The notes under the pieces are model-generated. The model worked only from the letters and a program-made list of their open reading frames with translations, did not search any database and was not told where the DNA came from. A program made the position numbers and the translations under genes. Positions 1-11,100 of a stretch of DNA of 64,000 nt are shown piece after piece. Source of the stretch: Schistosoma mansoni (taxonomy: Eukaryota; Platyhelminthes; Trematoda; Strigeidida; Schistosomatidae); NCBI RefSeq assembly GCF_000237925.1, contig NC_031495.1:60370939-60434938 (forward strand), read 5' to 3'. Positions within the stretch are counted from its first letter, which is position 1. Each line of letters begins with the position of its first letter.

Positions 1-2
1 CT

Positions 3-341
3 GTTAGTAATGGTGGTAGTAATCATTTCTATGTTCCATCTTATAAATCATCGAATTGTTCAAATGGTAAATTACATAGTGGACGTGTATATCGATTAAG
101 TATAGATGATTTAGTAGACACACCGCCGACCAGCATCACTACCACAACAACACCAACATGTACATTTAATACTGCAAATACGCATAATCATGTACGTTAC
201 AGCCAGTTGAGTAGTAGTGTACTACCTAATGATGATGATGATGATGATGTTGACAATGATAGTAACAGTAATAGTAACACTGATCCAGATACAAATAGTA
301 ATAATGTAACTGAATCATATGCAGTAGAAGATAACAGCTGA
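3..341 (+). CDS. 3'-terminal coding exon of an unidentified gene
   Basis: Frame 3 is open from the window edge to a TGA at 339-341 and encodes about 112 residues, so this is the end of a gene that starts to the left. The tail is low-complexity: Ser/Asn-rich, then a Thr run, an Asp6 run from a (GAT)n repeat near 228-247, then Asn/Ser/Asp-rich. A stretch reading GRVYRLSIDDLVDTPP is the most gene-like part. I do not recognise the family. It could be the disordered C-terminal tail of a signalling or membrane protein, but the sequence does not show which. The following 1.5-2 kb look like a 3' UTR. Confidence 0.6.
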   Translation, partial: VSNGGSNHFYVPSYKSSNCSNGKLHSGRVYRLSIDDLVDTPPTSITTTTTPTCTFNTANTHNHVRYSQLSSSVLPNDDDDDDVDNDSNSNSNTDPDTNSNNVTESYAVEDNS

Positions 342-2400
342 TTAGTACAATTAAGTATTGACACCTAGCCGTTATTTGTTATTGATTTATTATTATTATT
401 ATCATTGTATTTCTCTCAAAAATGAAAATTTCATTCATTCCTGTTACCTTTCATTTGAAAAAAAAGACCTTATTTTTGTCCATTTAAAGTGTACTTTCTT
501 TCTGTATGTTCCTCAATTGCACAAACACAAGTCATTATAAGATCTCAGTAAAATTTTAAAAATAATAATAACTGGGCTAGCTTATTGCCTGTTCTTACAA
601 ATGCGCATATACAAATCATTCAGTTGAATTTTTCAATACATTGTATTGTTAGCGTTACAGTTACTACGACTACTACTAATAATAATAATAGTAATAAGAG
701 ATAATGACTATGAATTATTTTTATGCTGCTAATTTTTACTTCCCCCTTTTTTTTATATACATTTTACTGAAAACAAATATAAAGGCCTTATCTAGAAAGA
801 AATTAAAACAATTAATTCGTACGTTTCGCCTACGTGGATTCACGTATTATTCCTATTATATTTTGAATTCCTTTTTTCCCGCTTCATTTTATTTGTATGT
901 ATGTATGTATGTAGAATTTTTCTGTACAGTGAGAAATGATCTGAATTTTAAAATCAACATAACTGTATGTTGTATCTGACCATGCTTTTTCTTTCTCCTT
1001 CTCTGTAATATATTCAGAAGATGAGCATACATTTAGTAATAATTCTAGGGGAAATAAGCTGTGATGTTGTGTACACTGTTTTATCTTCTTTAATTATATT
1101 CACTATTCTATATATTTTTTTTTATTTTCCAGTCATTGTGTCAAACTATACTGTTGTTTCACTCTTCATCAACATCGCATACCATTTGTTTATTTTTTCC
1201 CTCGTTAGTTTAAAATATGTATACATGTGTAGGTAAATCTTACCATTTTTTTTAAACAAAATTAGATAATACTCTTTGTTCGTATGTTATTTACAATTTG
1301 CCAACTTAATACATTTGTTCATTGTCTTCCGTATTGTTCTTTTCTAATTGTTTTTCCATACAAGTAATATGCGTACTGATTGCTTCAATTTATTGTAATT
1401 TTTAATATAATTATAATAAATTTTATCACCGCTGCCTCCTGTTGCCACAATGTATCACTATTATTATTACTACTACTACTACAAAGAGTAGTAGTATTGT
1501 TAACTTGTCTTTATTTCAGTTTACGCCCAATATTTTTATTTTGTATTTTTTACCAATTTTCTTTTTTTTTTGATTGTGTTAACTGTGAAAAGCCGAAGTC
1601 TCTTGCTCGTACCACTGTTAATTGTGCCTTATAAATATGAAACGATGTTGCTCATTAAAAAATGAGCATCCGTTGTGTAAAAAAAACTTGTTACATCTTG
1701 TTGAATTCTTGCACTTTTAACTCAATGTACTGATGTTGATTGTTAATTTCACTGATGATGATAACCCTACTACTACTACTACCTAACAATACTAGTCCTT
1801 TTATAAAATATATATTCCCCTTTTTTTCAGTATTGATCGCGACTATAGTGTGGCTTTCGGAGTTTTTTCTTCGATCTTGTCGTTACCTTCATATTTACGG
1901 TTATGTTTCTGATGTGATGATGACAAGTGGTGTAAGTCAAAGGAGGAGAAAGAAATTGAGTGTGAACTAGAGATTTACTGTAGGCAGAACCGACTAAGTG
2001 ATAGTACTGTAGACTCTTTAGGGTGGTATGTGTTTTCTTATGATCTTCAAACGCGAAACTAACGAATTTGCTGGGTACTCTAATGATAGTCTGTTGACGA
2101 AATTTGGAAAATTGCCAATTGATTAGTCTCTTTTTAATTTTTGGTTAAATTATTACATTGGCCGATAGTTGGATATGATATAAATCCCGTTTTAGGATGC
2201 TGAAATTCAGCTGTGAAATACAACCGCTTCCTTTAATGATTTCTGGTTGTTCATTCCAATTGACACTTAAAAATATATTTACTCAGTTGTCAATGTTATA
2301 ATTCTGATAATAGATCCTGTGATTGCAGTTCCACTGACTAATTAGTGTATAGTTTTCAAAATTAGTCATTATTACATGCTTCACACGAGCGTTCGTTTAG
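342..2400 (+). other. probable 3' UTR and AT-rich flank with microsatellites
   Basis: This stretch has no convincing coding frame. It holds short trinucleotide runs (TTA/ATT near 385-405, AAT near 668-690, TAC/TAG near 1462-1495) and pyrimidine-rich stretches. An AATAAA at 1415-1420 could be the polyadenylation signal of the gene ending at 341, which would give a UTR of about 1.1 kb. Long UTRs are common in schistosome genes, but the end point is a guess. Confidence 0.35.
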
Positions 2401-2939
2401 CAATCTATCCAAGTGTGGTGGTCGATATTCGATATTATCCCTAAACTTCGTAATTTGTTCGTCCTGATAACCGTAGATAACGCCTTAATGGTGTATGAAT
2501 CAGAAGGCGAATACGAAGTGTTGATTGCGTATTACTGAACCACGCAAAGATATCCAAAATTACAGGCACGTTAAGCAGGCATGAAAGAGTAGTGCAGTAA
2601 AGCAAGCGAGCGATCGAGTCAATGAACAAGTGTGCGAGTCAGTGGACGGGACTAAGATGTACATATATATACATAGTGAAATGAATGAATCATCGAATCA
2701 ATTAAGCTATTAATAGTAAGGCTAGCAGAATGAATATATGCGTAGGCAGTAAGCAATACTCAAGCATACATATTCATACAAGTACAATGATAATAAAGGT
2801 ACAATAGTATAGATAGGTTTTTATTGTACGACTGCCCATTAAATAAGTTAGCAAAAAGGGCTTAACCAAATTAAACATGAACTCAATTGTACGTGAGCTG
2901 CTACACAAGGTTATTAGGCTTATGATTAACTGACAAAAT
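2401..2939. other. intergenic, nothing recognised
   Basis: I see no exon, RNA gene or known repeat. The block at about 2440-2660 is slightly richer in GC than its surroundings and may be old repeat sequence, but I could not assign it. Confidence 0.3.
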
Positions 2940-3090
2940 CATATGTTGAAACCATGAATCAGTTGAGTCCCACAATAGGACGAAACGGTCGTCCAGTGCT
3001 TCCAGGTTTTCCATGGTGGTCTAGCTTCGATTGACTCATCATTTACTAAAATCTCCACAAAACCCCCTTCTGATAAGATCATATGTCTCA
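2940..3090 (+). mobile_element. 5'-truncated hammerhead SINE fragment
   Basis: It carries the TCCCACAATAGGACGAAACG core, then the GTGCTTCCAGGTTTTCCATGG segment and a GGTCTAGCTTCGATTGACTC end shared with copies at 56.1 and 58.3 kb. The CUGANGA box is damaged (GTTGAGTCC in place of CTGAGGAGTCC) and the tRNA-like head is missing, so this copy is a dead fragment. Confidence 0.6.
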
Positions 3091-3169
3091 AGCAATGATA
3101 ATTAGGCTGACGCGTCATAAAACACACTCTTTATCCAAGTGTTATTATTGCTACACTTGTTCTCAAATG

Positions 3170-3460
3170 ATGTAGCGGTTCAGTGAACGAGAACACCAAT
3201 GGGGATAAGTGAATGTATTTGAATACAAAATTACAGTCTCTTAGTAAAATCTGAGAACTATAGAGTAAATACTTCATTTGTAAAATATCGATCAATTGTC
3301 TCCGACTTGATTGTTACTTCGTTTCCACATCAACCATTCTCTGTTCTCGTTCTCTTCTCTTCGATCTTCTTAACGTTCTGCTGTCAGGTATTTTACGCTC
3401 AATTGATGACACATACTACTTATATCTGTCGACATTAGTAGCATTACGCAAATACTTAAT
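3170..3460 (+). repeat. about 330-bp interspersed repeat, copy 1 (diverged)
   Basis: It begins with GTGAACGAGAACACCAATGGGG, runs through a conserved TCGATCAATTGTCTC stretch, and ends in an imperfect hairpin CTACTTAT...ATTAGTAG. The same order of blocks recurs at 4325-4640, 39700-40015, 57950-58490 (reverse), 63785-64000 (reverse) and weakly at 31070-31200. I do not recognise the family. Confidence 0.55.
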
Positions 3461-4324
3461 TTGGATTTGTACTTCAGGGCAAAATCATATTATTCAGCGA
3501 TAAATGGTAGTACGTCACACTTTATTATAGAATAGATCGACATTACACAGATAGCTTTTAGTAGGTTGATAAATTCAAATTTATAAAGTAGTTTTCATAG
3601 GTAACGGCTAATAATCCTTTTCAAAAGAGGAGTCTGTTCGATGATGGTTTAAAATTTTGATCATATGAGTTATTACGAGTCCCACTTAGTTGAATGGTGG
3701 CTTTTAACAATACATACACACTACTTAACTTTCTTTACTGACTACACAAACGGCTGGTCAGAAAATTCCACCATCATATATTTCGTCACTCCGAAATTTT
3801 TCATAGATGGCTCACCATCGCTCATTGAGCTACCTAGGTCGATGAACTTTTGGATTCTTTTCACCAGCTTATCACGAAGAATAAATACAGAAACACGTCC
3901 TTATCGATTTCATAGAGGAATTCTGCGTTTCTAAGGTACAAAAGGCATACTTTACTCAAGAAAGCTGATCGTTAGCCCATTAGGTCCTTTTTGAGTATTC
4001 TATATGCCATCATAAAGTAAGATGGTATACATATTCGAAGCCGAAATTTTTTTTTAGTTTAACAGATCTACACTACCAATATGCATTTAGAAAGTGCTAT
4101 TAATCTTAACGTAGAATATCGAGATAAATCAAGCCTAATATTGGTTTGGTACTTAGGAGAATAGCTGTAGGCCATCAGTCTTTCCGAAGTGTTCTGTGTA
4201 GGAATCTTCAACTGTAAACAAAAATGCTGGAGAAATCCTTGTCTAACAGAGTAATCTAGTGCCGTCATGTCTAGATGTTCAGGGACAACTATTGTCAAGC
4301 AATATAATGTTTGTTAGTTTGCAG
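3461..4324. other. intergenic, nothing recognised
   Basis: There is no supported gene. Short open frames here lack codon bias, splice context or family resemblance. Confidence 0.3.
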
Positions 4325-4640
4325 TAACCTTGTAGTGAAGAAAAACACGAGTGGGGACAATCGAATGTATTTCAGCACAAATTACAAACTATCTTACTAA
4401 GATCCGATAACCATACAGCGAACAGTTAATTTGCAAAGTAACAATAAATTGTCTCAACCTTCACTGTTCCTTCTGTAAATATCAATCCATATTCTCTAAT
4501 TCCATTGTTTATGCATTTTTCTACCAATTGCGCTTAATTTCAGTCCTTTCATTATCGGTCTTCTGCCAAAATACATTCTATGTCTGACCATCACCATATA
4601 CTACTTATGAGGATATAAGTAGACCACACCACAACCTAAC
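4325..4640 (+). repeat. about 330-bp interspersed repeat, copy 2
   Basis: It starts AGTGAAGAAAAACACGAGTG, contains TCGAATGTATTTCAGCACAAA and TGTCTGACCATCACCATATA, and ends in the hairpin CTACTTATGAGGATATAAGTAG. It is clearly the same family as 39700-40015 and the reverse copy around 57950-58490. Confidence 0.7.
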
Positions 4641-5157
4641 TGGTGTAATTTATGATAAGTTAAAACGTCATCGAAATACTCATGGCCTGGAGGAAATGTA
4701 GTAACTTATGAGTCAGTTGCTTGGTGGGCCCAGTTAATGCACATAACGAGAAGACAACAAGTGGTAAAACATACCAGTACCTCGATGACTCTTACGTACA
4801 TACAATGAGATCATAGTGACGGAACAATCAATTTGTTAAAGTTTCGAACAATAACTATTTCTGTTTTGAAGGGACTTTTAGTTAGTTCCAGGTTAAAAAA
4901 AATGATGACTAACTTAGAAAATCAAAGCATTCAAACACCTTTCTTTGACAATAAGAATGATGCTTAAAGGGAACCAGTATCCTAACTTACTTTCTACCTA
5001 TTGTTCACATAATTTATCTCCAACCACTATTCTTACAGCTATACACTAGACGGAGCTTGCCATAGTGTGTGCTGTCGAGAAAATTGTCCTTTTTTTCGAG
5101 GAAATACCCACAAAAAGTGTGCAGTTGAAAAAATAATTTGTTAACATTACTATGCAC
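4641..5157. other. intergenic downstream of CDC73
   Basis: I see no gene or recognisable repeat. The stretch lies between the repeat copy and the CDC73 3' end. Confidence 0.3.
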
Positions 5158-5159
5158 AA

Positions 5160-5165
5160 TTTATT
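5160..5165 (-). promoter_or_regulatory. candidate poly(A) signal of the CDC73 homologue
   Basis: AATAAA on the minus strand lies about 75 nt past the stop codon at 5238-5240. Another AATAAA at 5229-5234 is only 4 nt past the stop and is less likely to be used. Confidence 0.45.
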
Positions 5166-5237
5166 TTACAAATCAAATCAAAAATAATAAAACAAATGAA
5201 TTTCTTTTGTACAAGAAAGCAATTTTCATTTATTTTC

Positions 5238-8132
5238 CTAAGACCGTAAAAATGGCTTATTTCTAGCAATATGCTTATCTAATTGGTCCCAAATTTGTTG
5301 AAAATTTGCTTTGTCTAGATGTCGCCGTTGATCCAGATCAATAACACGCACATTCCATTTGGCTACATTCGGATCCAATGGCATATTAGTGTACTTCAAA
5401 TGAAAACCTTTGACTTTAGAAAACAAGAAAAAAATAACACAAGATAAGAATCAATCAACACTTGACTACAAAACTTGTGGTAGTAGCAGTAGTAGTAGTG
5501 GCGAAAGTGACACGTGATTGCATTAGGATTAGATTCCTGATTCAAGTCTTTGTACAGTGGGGGATGTCCAATTTGGTTCAGTAATAGTAAGTAACATGAT
5601 ACGTTAATAACTAATAACGCAAAAAGTATGACAGGTTTCTGTAATAAACTACTACGATAAGAAACTACCAATGCAAATTTAGACAGATCAACATTAAAAT
5701 TCTTACCTTGAGAAAAAATTACTGCTGGGTCGGAGCTGATTGGCCAACCTTTAAATTGCCAAGCTTGACCTTGGACAAAAACAGCTACGACACGATTCCA
5801 TTCATCTAAGAGTAATTTATTTGGTTGATCAACCACACGATAAGGGACTGTTCGACCATCGGATTTATGACGCTGAATAAGTATCTCGTTTTCTCGACGC
5901 ATACCGGATGCCTGTTTCTCCTGGGATTTAATGAACCGTAAATCCTGGAAAAAAAGATTAAACATAAATTTATAATTGTTACTAGGAAATCAACATTTAA
6001 TCACACTACCTCAATAATAAAAATACCAAATTATTAAATCAAACTCAAATCTCGTCGTAAAAGAATGGAGAAAAGATGAAAGAATAATTAAATATTAGCG
6101 AAAATATTTTGCAAGGGGGACTATTTAGCAAGTGTTCTAGTTCTGATGCAGACAGTGTTCAGAAACACGACCCTTCTTTTTGAAATGAATAATAAAACAG
6201 AAATGTCTTTTACAATGGGATTGCCGTTATCATTATTCGATAGAAAAACGTTTGAACAGAAAATGCAGACATGACCTGAAATGAAAACCTTATATATTAG
6301 AACGAAAGAAAATGTTATATACTAGGGAAGAAGTAAGTACGGATAACTTGCAGGACCTATTATTGGACTATTATTCTATGTATATTCCTATTGTATAACT
6401 ATTCAGTAACTAGATTATCTATATATTCATCTTATTACAAGCTTCAATTTGACCTATTGATTATTATTATATGATCTACTGCTCCTATGTTATACTCAGT
6501 TTATTGATTATTGTCTCCCACGCTTACAGCCACATTTGGCTTGGTTTTGTACAAATATTATTTTATATTTTATGGTGTGATGTGGCCTGTCTGTCTGATA
6601 TATAAACAAAGTATGCTTGAGATAAACGATTCATATTGTCGAGGCTGCTATTGGTGTTCTGGACTCAAGTGGACGAGCTAGGCGGATTAAGGACCAATAA
6701 GGACGCGAGATTACTAATACTGATTGGACGTCCTTGATTGTCACTGTGTTAAGGTCGAAGAAGTCGTATTCTATTGGCGGATAACTCACGCGAGTTACGT
6801 CCTTGTTTAATTTGTAAGGCCATAACATATTAGCGACGACCTTGAGCAAATCATAATAATTGGCTACGACCTTGATCAAGACATAACAATTGGCGACGGC
6901 TAGGTCAAGACATCACAGAAAACACAAAACCACGTCACTAATAGGTATGTTTTTGTCACATCCCAATGAGTAGAGAAATTGTTTCCGACGTTTCGTGACT
7001 TAATATAAGCCGCCTCTCCAGAGTAAATGAATAACCGAAATAAATTTGCACACGTTTGAATAATAAAAAGGAAACAATTCAGAATACTTTTAGTATAATC
7101 AAAATCACAATAGTTCTGAATCTGTCAATGTCAAGTTATTCATGGTCAAGGTGAACTTGTATGACCTATCACTGTGTTAATTTGTGCGTCGGAATGTGAG
7201 TATGAAAAATATATACATTTGCAATATGAAGTAGTGGAGTTGAAATTGTGTGTGTGTAGATTGTGTGTAAAATAAATAAGGTCAAATGTAGTTGTTTGAG
7301 TAAACTGTTCAGGTTGGATGAATATTCAGACCTCCTCTCTTATTGAGGACAGAGGGATTTAGCATTACGTGAAACTCTTCGGCCACTCACCTTTCTTTAT
7401 AGCTGGAAAAGCCTTTCTGAATTACTTTGAAGGGACCCCTTGTTAGTGGGAAATAAACCGGATTAAGGCATGTTATGTGCATGATCGTGATGGTGCGCGC
7501 TGATTGACTAATTCTAAACCAATCAGCCCTGGCAAATTATTGGAGAAAAATCTAGAAGCTTCTTATGCATATACTACAAATATATGAACGCTTTTCTAAC
7601 GATTGATTGCTGTTCAACTACCTTTGTTATTTTGAATACAATTTTGTTCCTGTTCAACGTGTTCTGATTTTGGGGTCTTGTCGAGTGTCATTGTATAAGA
7701 ATACTAAGCAACAGGAGTAGCTGGGTTGTTTATCAGCAAATACAATTATAACACCCCTTGTGGAAGAGAATAAACCGCCCACCAGTATTCTCCATCCAAA
7801 TCTGTCCTGGGCAATCCTTTCCAGTTCTTTCCAGTTAACATTCATCCTTTTCATATCTGTTTCTATTTCCCGGCGTAATGTGTTCTCTGGCCTTCCTCTT
7901 TTCCGCTTCCCTTTCGGATTCCGAGTTAGGGCTTGCCTCGTGATGCAGTTTGGTGATTTCCTCAATGTATGTCTGATCCATTTCCAACGTCTTTTCCTAA
8001 TTTCCTCTTCAATTAGAAGCTGGTTTGTCCTGTCCCATAAAACACTATTGCTGATAGTATCTGGCCAGTGAATGTTGAGTATTTTGCGTAGACAACTGTT
8101 TATAAATACTTGTGCCTTCTTGACGATGGATG

Positions 8133-8196
<64 letters not shown>

Positions 8197-11100
8197 AATA
8201 AGTAAAACTGGCAACTAAGATTTGTGGTGTTGTAGATACAACTGAAATACAATGCAGATAACAACTATAAATTAAATGTTTGTCAGCTTGATATCCGTCA
8301 GATTGACTCTTTCACGAGTTTGTATGTTTTAGTCATTGTGTTGGCTATAGGAAAAATGGGAAAATAAGTAACGTGACAAACACATTATATTAATTTTTAA
8401 GTGATGAACTATTCTTGTTTGAAAATTTTGGCGGATTATGTCTATGTTTGCTTCATTAATTTGAAATTCAGATTGATTGAAATATCTACTAGAAACATTA
8501 ATAATTTGTCTGATTTGTGATAACAACATTGAAAAAAGTGTACTAACCTCTAAAATATCTCTAGCATTATACATTGTAATCAAACTGGTTGGTGCTGCAG
8601 GAATAATGATAATCGGGATACGAGATGACCTCATTTTCGTTCTAGCAGAAAGGCGTGCATCAGCGGTAGAACGTAAGCCACGATCTGTAAAAATTGCATG
8701 TGCATATATTTACATGATCAATAAATACAGTTAGATAACATTGTACAGTCGAACTACTAACAGAAAAATCACCCGCTTAAAAGCTAAGTTGACTCAACTG
8801 CTACAGTTGGTTCCAATATAAAAAAAGATTGTAAAAATTAATACTTCTAACCACAAAACATCAGAAGAATACAACCATTTCTGCTTGAACTACCTAGTAT
8901 ACAGTGACTTATTCCCTTAAACTTTCAACGTATATATATTAAGAATATTTATTTACGTGAAAGTTTTAGGTCCTAGGAAAAAAGAAAGGACTAGCTTTGA
9001 TTACAAAAGCATTTGAATCTCACTGAAATTTTATTGAGATCACGAACCGATTTACGTTAGACAACCACTTAAAACTTATAAGCAATGGACTGTCGTTTCG
9101 CCTGAGCATAGGACTCCTCAGTAATGTGCACCCTCGGCCCCGCAGTTAAGAATAGTAGACAGAACCTTAGGTTTCTCGTGCGAACATCTAACCTCTAGAT
9201 CATTGAAGTCAGCGAGGAAGATAAGGTAATTTTAGAATAACATTGTTTTTCACCATACTTGGAATTCGGATTAGTACAAAAGTTTCCGATCCCTCATTAG
9301 GCGATACTGAGGTGATATTAAGCTTAGAGTCAACACATCCAAATTGGTTGGAAAAAAAAAACGAAATAGTAGATATTATATGAAACTATTTCTCTATCCA
9401 TATATATACTTACATGGATCAGGAGTTGTACTGGGTGTCAAGGGAATGCCAGAACTGATACCGCGAGGGTCTCTAAGTGGTTGTGGTTCATAAGGAATAC
9501 TTGGAGTTTCATTTCCCATTGATCTAGAGGTAGTTCCTGGAGTACAGACAGGGTTCGCACTAGCAACAGAATTGTCTTGATTAGATTTAGGTGTACCAAC
9601 AGAAACCATTGATGCCAAAGCCTTTCCATGATATGTACCCATAGTATCAATACGAAAACCAGCAGTCTCCTCACGACCACCAGCAAAACGCTCTTGATCA
9701 TATCTTGAATAATGCATCTGTGAGTGATGTTGAGCAGTAGAGTTGGAGACCGACATATGTTGCCCGGTACTTAGTGCCATAGCTGATCCAGTGTTCGTAT
9801 AATTTGTGGTGCCATTAGGTTTAGAATAGTAAGTCCCAACAGCCAATGGTTGGGGAAAAAGAGTTGGTTGAGCGTTGTTAGAGATAAAACCAAACTTTCC
9901 AACAGCTTTTGCATCGGGAGCAGCATGGGAGTCTTCTTTTAACTATAATTATAAGAAATATAAAAGTGAGATGAAACACCTATAAAATAAAAAGTAATTT
10001 AAGTGAGTGAAGATAACTAAAGAGCCATTGGATATTGTGTCTCAAAATACTTAAGTTATGTAGGCAGTACCTTAACATGATCAAGTTTGACAACCTTTAC
10101 CGTTGTTCTAACCTACTCCTGCACCAGTAAATATCGTCCATCGGGAACAGTAGTGGGAGGGTAGACGTAATACATGTTTCAACCATCACAGTTGATGAGG
10201 ATTCACTACCTCATCAACAGATTTACCATCTTCACTTAGTACTATACGCCTAACGTCAACACTGTTCACCCGGTGGTCCCAAAATACAGGAACAATGTTT
10301 TGAAAACACTCGTGATTAAATACTACCAACCAACTAATGTCCCCAAATGCTCTGGTACACCAGAGAGTGGGGAGAGTCCACTCTCCCTCTCGAAATGCTC
10401 TCACATGGCCACGCGAATATATAGCCTCTGACAGGGAAGTCCTACTCACTGCCTTCTCGTGGCAGGGGTGTTGTTTACGAAAGTGAGAGGACGAAAAGCG
10501 AATGTCCGGCACTTTAACCGGGTTGGTGGACACGGAGGGTCCACCTAGGGGAGTTGGAAAACCCTGATTCCAAACCAATGGTGCACATGGGCTCCAGTAT
10601 CCTGAGGGAACAAATGGCGCATGAACCAATTGTTGGTCACCGGCTACTATGGGACTGCATCTCCTTACAATGCTCCACTGCCTTGTGGGTTAGACCTTTA
10701 GGTCAAAGGCTCCGGGTGTGGCCCCCTAAGAAAACCACCTGCTTCAGTCTGGGTACCTGGGCGGTATCATAGCCCTCACACAAACCGAATGAGATTTGTG
10801 AGGCGCATATTTATCTGGTGCTTTTTTGTACCAATATTTATGTTTAAATAAATAAATAAATTTTAGATTTTGGTTTTAAACTTGATGTTCTATGCCAGTG
10901 GGAAATCCAGGAAACTAAATCAATGCACACCTATTAAACCTAATGATGTTTTCTGATCGTCTCAGTTATTCGAAACAAAATCTACCGTGGCATCTCAGTA
11001 AAACAGAACGATACGCGATCTATGAAGTTAGGATCTCATTATTAAACGATTATTGAAGACGTTTTCATGAAAAAAATCAGTGATTTGATTGCTTTTAGCT

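Noticed and set aside
704-1970. several plus-strand ORFs of 70-90 residues
   Set aside because: Composition is driven by AT-rich and TTA/TAC repeats. They lie in a probable 3' UTR and have no splice or family support.
7760-8071. 103-residue plus-strand protein
   Set aside because: It is the antisense of the RTE fragment; the minus strand carries the family motifs.
8134-8193. coding of an Ile-Tyr repeat
   Set aside because: It is a (TA)n microsatellite read through at the edge of the LINE fragment.
10186-10629. a genuine protein in the SINE-like module
   Set aside because: The frame is shared by copies A and B because the copies are similar. It joins unrelated LINE sequence in one copy and is broken in others, and no family is recognisable.
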